DNA from: Prevotella sp.
GTDB lineage: Bacteria > Bacteroidota > Bacteroidia > Bacteroidales > Bacteroidaceae
Length of the DNA: 47,449 bases
NCBI GenBank assembly: GCA_017477435.1
Contig: JAFUVV010000033.1
Coordinates: 1-47,449 of the forward strand
Direction: 5' to 3'
Below the pieces are notes generated by a model. The model was not told the DNA's origin, did no database searches, and saw only the letters and a program-made list of their open reading frames with translations. Made by a program: the position numbers and the translations under genes. Below are positions 24,016-32,400 of this stretch, one piece after another. Numbering within the stretch: position 1 is the first letter of the stretch; the number at the start of each line of letters is the position of its first letter.

Positions 24016-25398
24016 ATGGCTAATAATCGGGTAAACTTTGGAAGTAAGCTGGGTATGATACTTGCCACTGCAGGCTCGGCGGTGGGGCTGGGCAATGTGT
24101 GGCGCTTTCCGTATATGGCAGGAGAGAATGGCGGGGCAGCCTTCATCCTGATTTATTTAGGTTGTGTGCTGCTTTTGGGCATTCCGTGTATGGTGAGCGA
24201 GTTTATCATCGGCCGCTATGGGGCGAGCAACACGGCTCGGGCATATGCGAAGCTCGCTAATGGAACGCCGTGGAAGTATGTAGGATTCCTTGGTGTGCTG
24301 ACAGGTTTTCTGATTACGGGCTATTATGCCGTGGTGTCGGGCTGGTGCCTGCAGTACATCTATGCGTCCTTTGTGGGCGAACTGCATGGCGATTCTGAGT
24401 ATATCTCCCGCTATTTCAATGACTTCTCACAGAGTCCGTTGCGTCCGGTATTCTGGACTGCCGTCATTTTCTTCCTGACCCATTTCATCATCAAGCGCGG
24501 TGTGCGGCATGGCATTGAACGGGCATCTAAACTGCTCATGCCCACGCTCTTCATCCTCCTGCTCATCATCGTGGTCGTGTCGTGTCTGCTGCCAGGTGGG
24601 GAGTCGGGAATCAGCTTCCTTTTCAAACCAGATTTCTCAAAGATCGACAGTGGTGTGTTTCTCAGCGCCTTAGGGCAGTCGTTCTACTCGCTGAGCATCG
24701 CCATGGGTTGCATCTGCACGTTTGCCAGCTACTTCAGCCGGAAGGTGAATCTTCTCGGGTCGGCTGTTCAGATTTCGATTGTCGACACGTTGATAGCAAT
24801 CCTCGCAGGACTGATGATATTCCCCATCGCATTCTCGGTGGGAATAAATCCCGACAGTGGCCCGTCGCTCATATTCATCACCCTGCCCAATGTCTTCCAG
24901 CAGGCATTCTCGGGAGTTCCGTTCCTGGGCACGGCGATGGCTCTGATGTTCTACTCGCTTCTCTCTCTGGCTGCGATAACATCGCTCATCTCGCTTCACG
25001 AGGTAAGCACTGCTTTCCTTCATGAGGAGCTGAATATCTCGCGTAAAGCGGCATCTCTCATTGTCACTGTTTCCTGTTTCGTCATCGGAGCCTTCTGTTC
25101 GCTCTCGCGTGGCGACTTTGCTTTCCTTTCCATCGGAGGGAAGTCGCTTTTCGATGTCTTCGATTTTGTCACCGGACAGATATTCCTTCCCGTCGGCGGT
25201 CTGCTCACGTGCCTGTTCATCGGGTGGTATGTGCCGAAGAAGACGGTGCGTGCCGAGTTTACCAACCATGGCACAACAAACACGCGACTGTTTTCTGCCT
25301 ATTTGTTTGCCGTAAGGTTCATCTGCCCTGTGTGTATCGTCCTGATATTCCTCCATCAGTTCGGATGTCTTGATATATTCTTGCATGGTACAAAGTAG
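24016..25398 (+). CDS. Neurotransmitter:sodium symporter family transporter 1
   Basis: 460 residues, about 11-12 membrane helices. The NSS signature in helix 1 is ATAGSAVGLGNVWRFPYMAGENGG, the unwound Na+/substrate site, and helix 6 region SFYSLSIAMGC is present, with PDSGPSLIFITLPNVFQ later. The family imports amino acids or related amines with Na+. The 3' end overlaps the next, paralogous gene by 14 bp, so the two are translationally coupled. Substrate cannot be predicted by eye; tryptophan, tyrosine and leucine/alanine are known substrates of bacterial members. Confidence 0.92.
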   Translation: MANNRVNFGSKLGMILATAGSAVGLGNVWRFPYMAGENGGAAFILIYLGCVLLLGIPCMVSEFIIGRYGASNTARAYAKLANGTPWKYVGFLGVLTGFLITGYYAVVSGWCLQYIYASFVGELHGDSEYISRYFNDFSQSPLRPVFWTAVIFFLTHFIIKRGVRHGIERASKLLMPTLFILLLIIVVVSCLLPGGESGISFLFKPDFSKIDSGVFLSALGQSFYSLSIAMGCICTFASYFSRKVNLLGSAVQISIVDTLIAILAGLMIFPIAFSVGINPDSGPSLIFITLPNVFQQAFSGVPFLGTAMALMFYSLLSLAAITSLISLHEVSTAFLHEELNISRKAASLIVTVSCFVIGAFCSLSRGDFAFLSIGGKSLFDVFDFVTGQIFLPVGGLLTCLFIGWYVPKKTVRAEFTNHGTTNTRLFSAYLFAVRFICPVCIVLIFLHQFGCLDIFLHGTK

Positions 25399-26743
25399 GG
25401 GACGTTTCAATTCGCGCATCGGCATTGTCCTTGCCACGGCAGGGTCTGCTGTAGGGCTGGGAAACATATGGCGTTTCCCTTACATGGCAGGTCAGGACGG
25501 CGGGGCAGCCTTCATTCTGCTTTACATTCTCTTCACGCTCATGCTTGGCATACCGGGTATGATAGCCGAGTTTGTCGTCGGGCGGCACTCGATGTCGAAC
25601 GCGTCGAGGGCCTACAGGGTGATGTCGGGCCGCAGGTCGTGGGGACTTGTCGGGCTGCTTGGGGTAGTCACGTCGATGATCATTCTCGGCTTCTATGCGG
25701 TGGTGGCGGGATGGTGTCTGCAGTATTTGTTCGTGTCTATTGCCGGCGGCATACATGGCGACGTGACCTACGTTGAGCACTATTTTGCCGAGTTTTCATC
25801 CGATGCTGTTCTTCCTACGGTGTTGACCGTTGTTTTTATCGTTCTCACGCACCTGGTAGTCACCCGTGGTGTGCGTCGTGGCATAGAGCGGGTGTCGAAG
25901 ATACTCATGCCCACGTTATTCATCCTTCTTCTGATTATTGTGGCGGCATCGTGCTCGCTGCCAGGCTCGTGGCGTGGAGTGACGTTCCTCTTTCATCCCG
26001 ATTTCTCTGTTATCAACCATAGCATCATGCTCGATGCGCTTGGGCAGTCGTTCTTCTCGCTGTCGCTTGGCACGGCATGCCTCTGCACCTATGCGTCGTA
26101 TTTCAACCGCGAGACCAATTTGGTGAAGTCGGCCGTGTCGATAGCCTCTATCGATACAGTCATCGCCATCCTTGCCGGACTGATGATATTCCCTGCGGCC
26201 TATTCTGTCGGAGTGAACCCCGACAGCGGCCCGTCGCTCATCTTCGTCACCCTGCCCAATGTCTTCCAGCAGGCCTTCGGAAGCATCCCGGCGCTGGGCT
26301 ACATTATCTCGATAATGTTCTACGCACTCCTTTCGCTCGCTGCCCTTACGTCGACCATCTCGATGCATGAGATCGGGACGGCGTATATCTACGAAGAATT
26401 TGGCCTCAGCCGTAGTCGCGGAGCGTGGGTGGAGACGATAGTGTGCTGCGTGATAGGCGTGTTCTGCTCCCTGTCCATGGGCGCTGTCGACGGTCTGAAA
26501 ATTGCCGGTATGCGCGTGCTCGACTTCTGCGACTACATCACTGCGCAGATCATGCTGCCGCTCGGTGCATTGCTCACGTGCCTGTTTGTGGGGTGGGTGG
26601 TGAAGAAGCAGACCGTCAGCGACGAGTTTACCAATGGCGGTGAGAGCAATCAGAAGTTTTTCTCTTTATGGATGTTTGCCGTCAGGGTGATCTGTCCGTT
26701 GTCGATCATCGCGATATTCCTTCATCAGCTTGGTATAATATAA
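25385..26743 (+). CDS. Neurotransmitter:sodium symporter family transporter 2
   Basis: 452 residues from ATG 25385 (MVQSRGRFNSRIGIVLATAGSA); a further in-frame ATG at 25370 would add five residues inside the first symporter. It is a clear paralog of the upstream gene across its whole length: helix 1 ATAGSAVGLGNIWRFPYMAGQDGG, SFFSLSLGTACLC, PDSGPSLIFVTLPNVFQQAF, and a matching C-terminal ICPLSIIAIFLHQ. The pair arose by tandem duplication. Either the two have different substrates or they form a heteromeric unit; bacterial NSS proteins usually work alone. A weak hairpin follows the stop. Confidence 0.92.
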   Translation: MVQSRGRFNSRIGIVLATAGSAVGLGNIWRFPYMAGQDGGAAFILLYILFTLMLGIPGMIAEFVVGRHSMSNASRAYRVMSGRRSWGLVGLLGVVTSMIILGFYAVVAGWCLQYLFVSIAGGIHGDVTYVEHYFAEFSSDAVLPTVLTVVFIVLTHLVVTRGVRRGIERVSKILMPTLFILLLIIVAASCSLPGSWRGVTFLFHPDFSVINHSIMLDALGQSFFSLSLGTACLCTYASYFNRETNLVKSAVSIASIDTVIAILAGLMIFPAAYSVGVNPDSGPSLIFVTLPNVFQQAFGSIPALGYIISIMFYALLSLAALTSTISMHEIGTAYIYEEFGLSRSRGAWVETIVCCVIGVFCSLSMGAVDGLKIAGMRVLDFCDYITAQIMLPLGALLTCLFVGWVVKKQTVSDEFTNGGESNQKFFSLWMFAVRVICPLSIIAIFLHQLGII

Positions 26744-26744
26744 G

Positions 26745-26777
26745 CGGCCTGCCGCTATCCCCGTGTGCGACAGGCCG
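26745..26777 (+). terminator. Weak hairpin after the symporter pair
   Basis: CGGCCTG (26745-26751) pairs with CAGGCCG (26771-26777) across a 19-nt loop, then TTGTATAAAA. It starts 1 bp after the stop codon. The T-run is poor, so termination may be partial. Confidence 0.45.
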
Positions 26778-26791
26778 TTGTATAAAAGAAA

Positions 26792-26824
26792 ATCTCCACA
26801 CCGACAAAAGTCAAATGCGGAGAT
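26792..26824 (-). terminator. Terminator of tRNA-Phe
   Basis: Read on the - strand, ATCTCCGCA pairs with TGTGGAGAT (one G-T pair) and is followed by TTTCTTTTAT. It begins 15 bp downstream of the tRNA 3' end. Confidence 0.75.
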
Positions 26825-26839
26825 CAATGAAAGGAGGAG

Positions 26840-26912
26840 TGGTACCTCCAGGAATCGAACCGGGGACACACGGATTTTCAGTCCGATGCTCTACCAACTG
26901 AGCTAAGGCACC
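26840..26912 (-). tRNA. tRNA-Phe (anticodon GAA)
   Basis: 73-nt cloverleaf on the - strand beginning GGTGCCTTAGCTCAG. The acceptor stem GGTGCCT pairs with AGGTACC (one G-U), discriminator A, CCA not encoded. The anticodon arm reads CGGAC-TGAAAAT-CCG with GAA, and the T arm has GGTTCGATTCC. Reads Phe codons UUU and UUC. Confidence 0.96.
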
Positions 26913-26934
26913 ATTGCTTTCTTATTTAGCGGTG

Positions 26935-26966
26935 CAAAGTTAAGATTAAAAATTGATTCCCACAAA
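26935..26966 (-). promoter_or_regulatory. Promoter of tRNA-Phe
   Basis: On the - strand: TTTG (complement of 26963-26966), 20-bp spacer, TAACTTTG (complement of 26935-26942), then the tRNA 5' end 22 bp further on. Confidence 0.75.
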
Positions 26967-27016
26967 TTTTTCTCGAATTTTCTTTATAAAAATGCACGAG
27001 TTTAAGAAAAAAGGTG

Positions 27017-27024
27017 TAATTTTG
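27017..27024 (+). promoter_or_regulatory. -7 element of tRNA-Pro
   Basis: TAATTTTG fits TAnnTTTG and ends 26 bp before the tRNA. No clear -33 TTTG is seen. Confidence 0.6.
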
Positions 27025-27050
27025 CACCGCTTTTCCGCTTGGAAAGCATT

Positions 27051-27123
27051 CGGGGTGTAGCGCAGTTGGTAGCGCACTACGTTCGGGACGTAGGGGTCGG
27101 GCGTTCGAGTCGCCTCACCCCGA
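27051..27123 (+). tRNA. tRNA-Pro (anticodon CGG)
   Basis: 73 nt from CGGGGTGTAGCGCAG. The acceptor CGGGGTG pairs with CACCCCG, discriminator A, CCA not encoded. The anticodon arm is CTACG-TTCGGGA-CGTAG, so the anticodon is CGG for codon CCG. T arm GGCGTTCGAGTCGCC. Its 3' half is copied twice just downstream. Confidence 0.95.
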
Positions 27124-27130
27124 CAAGACA

Positions 27131-27161
27131 AAAGACAGTGTTCGTAAAGAGCGCTGTCTTT
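27131..27161 (+). terminator. Terminator of tRNA-Pro (copy 1)
   Basis: AAAGACAGTG (27131-27140) pairs with CGCTGTCTTT (27152-27161, one G-T pair), followed by GTTCGTTTT. It starts 7 bp after the tRNA. Confidence 0.85.
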
Positions 27162-27218
27162 GTTCGTTTTCAGGGACGAATGGCTCTGAGCCAAATGTCG
27201 CCTCACCCCGACAAGACA

Positions 27219-27249
27219 AAAGGCAGTTGAATTTATTTCAGCTGCCTTT
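27219..27249 (+). terminator. Terminator hairpin in repeat copy 2
   Basis: AAAGGCAGTTGAA (27219-27231) pairs with TTCAGCTGCCTTT (27237-27249) with one G-T pair, then GTTTGTTTT. The stem sequence differs from copy 1 but the pairing is kept. Confidence 0.85.
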
Positions 27250-27310
27250 GTTTGTTTTCAGGGACGTATTGCTCTGGGCCAAATGTCGCCTCACCCCGAC
27301 AAGCTAAAAT

Positions 27311-27333
27311 ACAGTATTCGCGTGGGATGCTGT
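27311..27333 (+). terminator. Terminator hairpin in repeat copy 3
   Basis: ACAGTATTC (27311-27319) pairs with GGATGCTGT (27325-27333) with G-T pairs, then CTTTTTC. A third, sequence-divergent but pairable version. Confidence 0.75.
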
Positions 27334-27372
27334 CTTTTTCATTTGGCGCGGGCGGGGGATGGGGTCGGGAGC

Positions 27373-27457
27373 AGTACATGGGCCTTGTACTTGGAGTACA
27401 TGGGCTTTGTACTGTGAGTACATGGCTTTTGTACTGTGAGTACATGAACCTTGTACT
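27373..27457. repeat. 22-bp palindrome array, GTAC family, copy C (4 units)
   Basis: AGTACA-N7-TGTACT units start at 27373, 27395, 27417 and 27439. Centres: TGGGCCT, TGGGCTT, TGGCTTT, TGAACCT. It lies between the tRNA-Pro repeats and the 3' end of the next - strand gene, beyond that gene's terminator. Confidence 0.97.
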
Positions 27458-27511
27458 CTTCTCAGTATGTTTGTCTGACAGTGCAGATGATGCTTTATGT
27501 TGCAAAAAGAC

Positions 27512-27542
27512 AGCAGACCGATTTGTGGTGTATCGGTCTGCT
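27512..27542 (-). terminator. Terminator of the glycoside hydrolase block
   Basis: AGCAGACCGAT (27512-27522) pairs perfectly with ATCGGTCTGCT (27532-27542) around a 9-nt loop. On the - strand it is followed by GTCTTTTTGC. It ends the long - strand transcript about 80 bp after the last stop codon. The + side also has a T-rich tail (CTTCTTTTTT), so it may work both ways. Confidence 0.9.
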
Positions 27543-27622
27543 GACATTCTTCTTTTTTTAGGATTTTATCGGATTTTTCCCCGATTGTTTTTTCTTGGTT
27601 TTGTTTCTGCCGGTGGTACTGG

Positions 27623-29458
27623 CTATATTCCTTCTGTCACTTGCCGCTGTGTGCTTGTCTGAGCGAATCGGAATAGTTCTGTCTGTGCGGGCAGTGTGCG
27701 GTCGGCGAACCAGTATACGTGGAAGTCGCTGAAGTTTTTCAGTTGTGCTGCCATGTCCGATGCTCGCGATGTGTCCCATGTTGTGCAGAAGATTGGTCGT
27801 CCGAATCGGTAGCAGATGCTTATGAGCCATCGTGTCTCGGCCGGTGCCATGTTGGTGGCGAAGGAGATGACATCGCTCAGGCACCATATCTTGTAGACGA
27901 GGTCGGACGTGCTTCCTCCGGAGTATGAGAGTCGGCTCCATCCTCCTGTGACGCCGTGTACGAGTGCTTTCCATGGGTCGAAGCCTTCCTCGAATGTCTT
28001 CACGCTGACGACTGGTGTCATTGTGAGCGGCTGGTTGGAGTATTGGTTTCGTGCGTAGCGGAACACTTCGGTGATGATTTCCGAGAGTCGTTGTGTGTCG
28101 GTGATGATTCGTCCGGGCTGGTCGTAGAGGTCCCACGCCTTTATGCGTGTGTCGCAGTAGAATCTGTTTACGACGTCGCCGACGTATTTTGCCAGTTCTG
28201 CTTTGTCGGCAGTGGCGTCGTTGTCGTCGAGCAGCACGGGCATGACGGTCATTCCTCTTCGCTGGGCTCTGCTGAGTTGGTTGTCCATGTTTTTGAGGAA
28301 GGCGTCGCGGTCGGCTTTCCAGTCGTTGTATTCCATTTTTATCCTTATGGCGTTGCAGTCGCCCTCGTTAGGCATGTCGCCATTGATGTTTGCTCCCGTG
28401 AGCGGTCCTGCGGCCATCCATCGCCATGCTCGCGCGTGGTCCCATCGGTCGGTTTTCTCGAGTCCAGGGTCGAGGTCTTCGCCGGGCTGGGCGTAGCGGT
28501 AGTTGCGTATGAGCTCTATCTCGCGGGCATCGTAGATGTCTCCATCGCTGTAGAGCACGTTGTGGAACATCGGGTCGTAGGGGTCGTAGGTGGATCGTGT
28601 CCAGCGCGCTTCCCAGTTGCGGTCGTTGACGTAGAGCCCCCAGATGTAGAAGCTTGCCTTGTATTTTGCCAGCACTGCCAGCGTGCGTGCCACTCCCGAG
28701 CCGTTGACGCGGGTGAGACATTCGGTCGACACGATGGGCCGGTCGCTGATGCTCTTTATGTAGTCGAGCATCTCGTAGATGTTTTTACTGAATTGCAGAG
28801 AGCAATCGTAGGAGTGGAAGTTGTGGATGTCCATCATTGCTTCTACCTCGGTCGTGCGTTTCAGTGCTTTGTTGTCGGTGTTCGGCGATGCCCATATTAT
28901 CGACGAGGTGATGGGTTGCGAGAGGTTTTCGTCGCGACACCAGATGACCATTTTCTCGATGAGATCCATTTCGCGGTATGTGAGTGGAATGTCTTCGAAT
29001 CTAGGTTCGTTCCAGAGGTCCCAGAATGAGATTTGCTTCTCTCGTGCGAATGGTCTTACCACGCCTCGCACCTGCTGTTCAAACTCTTTGATGATGTCGG
29101 CTGAGAGTTCTTTTTCCGCATTGCGCAGTCCTGGTACAGGTATTGCGAGGACCGGCGATACGGTGAGCCCGAAGAGCTTGGCGTCGGCTATCATGCCTTG
29201 GATATATGCCACGCGTTCCTCCGTATTGCGTCCTCCTACCCAGAAGCGAACGCTGTTGAGCCCCAAGTCGGCGGCCTTCTTGAGTATCTCCTTGCGGTCT
29301 TGGCCGGGATAGGCAGGCTCGGGCTGGTTGAATCCCTTTATCACTCCGATGCGGTTGTACCACTCCCAGGCCTGTTTTTCTGTCCATTGCTTGCGTCCTG
29401 CCTGCATCGACAGACAGCCGACGAGCAGTGCGATGACAAATAAAAATCTTCTGTTCAT
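27623..29458 (-). CDS. Secreted double-TIM-barrel GH-A-like protein, paralog 1
   Basis: 611 residues, Sec signal (about 1-20). The N-terminal barrel (about 36-280) has clan GH-A features: acid/base E151 in WDLWNEPRF and nucleophile candidate E246 in RPIVSTECLTR. The C-terminal half (about 367-600) appears to repeat the fold, but its counterparts are AWDLYDQPGR (Q447 in place of the acid/base region) and RPIFCTTWDT (T560 in place of Glu), so it looks catalytically dead and may bind substrate. It is a paralog of the gene at 33025-34854, with the GH43-GH39 fusion between them. It starts 16 bp after that fusion's stop and is probably its operon partner. No CAZy family assigned. Confidence 0.8.
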   Translation of the reverse strand: MNRRFLFVIALLVGCLSMQAGRKQWTEKQAWEWYNRIGVIKGFNQPEPAYPGQDRKEILKKAADLGLNSVRFWVGGRNTEERVAYIQGMIADAKLFGLTVSPVLAIPVPGLRNAEKELSADIIKEFEQQVRGVVRPFAREKQISFWDLWNEPRFEDIPLTYREMDLIEKMVIWCRDENLSQPITSSIIWASPNTDNKALKRTTEVEAMMDIHNFHSYDCSLQFSKNIYEMLDYIKSISDRPIVSTECLTRVNGSGVARTLAVLAKYKASFYIWGLYVNDRNWEARWTRSTYDPYDPMFHNVLYSDGDIYDAREIELIRNYRYAQPGEDLDPGLEKTDRWDHARAWRWMAAGPLTGANINGDMPNEGDCNAIRIKMEYNDWKADRDAFLKNMDNQLSRAQRRGMTVMPVLLDDNDATADKAELAKYVGDVVNRFYCDTRIKAWDLYDQPGRIITDTQRLSEIITEVFRYARNQYSNQPLTMTPVVSVKTFEEGFDPWKALVHGVTGGWSRLSYSGGSTSDLVYKIWCLSDVISFATNMAPAETRWLISICYRFGRPIFCTTWDTSRASDMAAQLKNFSDFHVYWFADRTLPAQTELFRFAQTSTQRQVTEGI

Positions 29459-29474
29459 AGATATTTTTCTGTTA

Positions 29475-32400
29475 TTATTTCTGAATATACTTTTTGCCGT
29501 TTCTGATGTATAATCCCTTTACTGGCTTCAGTATGCGCTGCCCTTGCAGGTTGTAGTAGTAGCTGCTGTTGCCGCTCTTCACGTTGGTGTCGTTCTCTAT
29601 AGCATCAATTCCATCCGTCTGGTCGGTTTTCTTCAGTGTGAAGATAGCTTTCGAGTGGGCACCCGTCCGCGACATTATGAACGTGATAGCAGCCTGTCCG
29701 GAGAAGTCGTCGGGAGCATTGTCTTTGATGGAAAACTTGAAATTGCTGAAATCGTCTACTTCTATTATCACGTCGGGGGCAGCCTTAGTGCCCCATTCCG
29801 GATAGAGCGTGACGCCGTCGTGATAGATATCGCCGTGGATGAGCACCGACTTTGTATACTCTCCCGACGTCGACAGATAGTCTATCCTCATTGCGAGCAT
29901 GGCCTGACTGTTGTTGTTGGACATCTCGTCTGACGTGACAGTCGTCACCTGCATGTTGTCGGGCAGCTCGTCGGCAATCACCCCAACCATTGTGCGAGCC
30001 GTGTTCAGTTCGTTTGAAGAGAGTCGTGCCGTCCAGGTCTTGTCGTCGAAAATGGCATAGGCAGCGTTATTAGCATGTCCTGTCCTGTATTTCTTGATGT
30101 TCTTCACCTTTGCGAAGCCGTTTGCTGGCAGTGCTTCAGCATCGGCCTCGGCCATGAGTCTGACGAAGAACACACCGCGACCTTCCACGATGCCATCTAC
30201 AGTCATACAGCCGTCTTTGGCTTCGAAGGCGTTGATTTTGTCGGGAGTGAGGTCGTCGTCTTTCGTCTCATAATAGCTGTTGCGCGTCTTGTCGATGCGA
30301 TAGACTTCCATGATGCCGCTGCTGAAGGGGATATTGTCTATTTTCAGATTCACTCCCTGGCGTGTATCTCCCGGGTTCCAGAGCACGACAGCGACGTATT
30401 TGTCGGTCTTCGATGCCAGTCCCTGCAGGGTAGAACTTGTCGAGATATTGCATCTGTCTATCGGCATCCATCCGAACAACTTGAAGGCATTGAAGAGCGC
30501 CTTGCGCTTTCCGGTGTCGCCGTCGATGAGTCCCATCTTGTCTCCATGGCCTGCTTCCAGCGTCTTGCCCGTCGACACGTCGGCAGCATCGATATATTGA
30601 GCCCAGGTCTCGTAGTCGAGGTCGGTGTACGACATGAATGTCGGGAGTGCGTTGAAGAATGTCATTGCCGCTTCAGCCCGTTCAACAGGCCCGTCCTTTG
30701 CGGTGTTGGCGCCGGTAGTATAGGGAGCATATTCGGTCATCAGCATTTCGGCATCTTTCTTTCCGAGGGTTCTCAATGCTGTTCTCATTGCGTCGAGTTG
30801 TCCTGTCGGGTTGCCGTATGCGTGTCCTGAGATGAAGTCCAAGGGCCAGCCTTTGCTCTTTGCATTACTGACCAACTTGGAATGCCATCCCGTTCCGGCA
30901 CCAGCGGGACCGCCGATTTTCACGTCGTTATCGGCTTCTCTGATAGCCTTGGAAGCATATTCATAGATTTTCAGATAATCGTCTATCGTTCCTTTGAAGA
31001 ATATATTTGTGAGGTCGGGCTCGTTCCATACCTCTATATATCTGTTGTCGTAGCCCTTTTCTTTCCAGTGAGCTGCAAAGGTTTTGTTTATCTCTCCCCA
31101 CGTGTCGTAGTTGGTGGGAGGCATCTGCCAGTCGCCCGGGTTGATGATTGTCGGCGAATATCCGTGCGAGAAGATCATCGAACTGCAATGTGGCTTCAAG
31201 TTGTCGAAGAAGTAGTCGAGGCCTTCGAAGTCGTATTCGGGTGCTTCGGCAGTTCCTGTCACGGCGGGCTGTCCGTAGTAGCTGTCCTTGCCCCATGCTA
31301 TTTCATATCTCATCGACCGTGTGTCCAGCTCACCGAGCTTGGGCAGATCTCTGTCGAGCCACGGCTTCATGGTGAGAGGAGTCTGGTAGACACCGATTTT
31401 CTTCTCAAGTGGGAATTCTGCCCATGATGCCATGTCGGCTGTGGCTTCTGCTGTCGGGAGGGTCGTTGGAGTGTCGCCGGTTTTGCCGTAGAATCCTACG
31501 TCGTAGTAGAATCCTCCGGTGTTATTCTTCGCCCACACGGCCAGGACGTGCTTTCCCTTGGTCAGCAAGGCGGCCTGTTCTGGCGACAGTTTGAAGTAAT
31601 GTATGTAGTTCCACTCGTTGCCCCATACTATCAGGGGCACGCCGTCGAGATAGATAGCCCCTTCATCGTCGTGTCCGCAGGCCAGCCAGATGTCTCTGTC
31701 GGAGATGTCTTCATCGAGTTCGAATGTTCTCCGGAACCACACATTATAGATTCCGTCGTTCACGTCGGAGAAGGATGTTCCGAGGGGTGCCGTGCCTTGG
31801 TAGACTCCGAATCCTGTGTTGCCGATCGGGCCGCGCGAGGCAGTCCATTTCGAATCGTCGAACTCGAGTTTTTTCCAGTCGTCGGTGGCGGTAGGGTTGG
31901 TCTTCGTATATTTTATGTCATACTGTACTCCGGAGCGTGCACTTGGCAGATAGGTCACGTTCCAGTCTACGCTGAGCGACGTGATCTGGTCGTTTCCGCC
32001 GTTGGGATAGTCGCTTTTGGGGACGATCATAGTGCCGTCGACCACGCTGAGTACGCCGTCGGATGAGAACTCCATGTCGGCGATGTAGGTGCGTCGGGGA
32101 TGGATGGAGGTTGTGGAGTTGTGGGCATGGAAGGCAATCTTCAGGTTGTCTTCTTTATCTCGGAAGAGGGTGTGATGCCCTGTACCGACGAGACCTCCGT
32201 ATCTTTTCAGGATTGGGTTGCCCGAGTATTTCGTCCAGGGCCCGTTGATGCTTGTGGCGGTTGCATATCCCACGGCGTAGTCTTGGCTCTCGTAGCTGTT
32301 TGCGGAGTATGTGAGATAGTAGACGCCGTTGTGTTTCACCACGTTTGGCCCTTCTGTCACGCGTGGCCAGATGTTTTCCCATGCGTCGGTCACGTTGATA

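Larger units (their letters stand above)
27084..27345 (+). repeat. tRNA-Pro 3' half plus terminator, three tandem copies (88-bp period)
   Basis: GTCGCCTCACCCCGAC occurs at 27109, 27197 and 27285, exactly 88 bp apart. Similarity extends left to TTCGGGACGTA of the anticodon loop (TTCAGGGACG in copies 2 and 3) and right through CAAGACAAAA into a terminator hairpin. Copies 2 and 3 are degenerate in the anticodon-stem and T-arm part (GGCTCTGAGCCAAAT) but keep the acceptor 3' strand intact. Confidence 0.92.

Noticed and set aside
27039-27230. 63-residue frame
   Set aside because: It lies on tRNA-Pro and its repeats.
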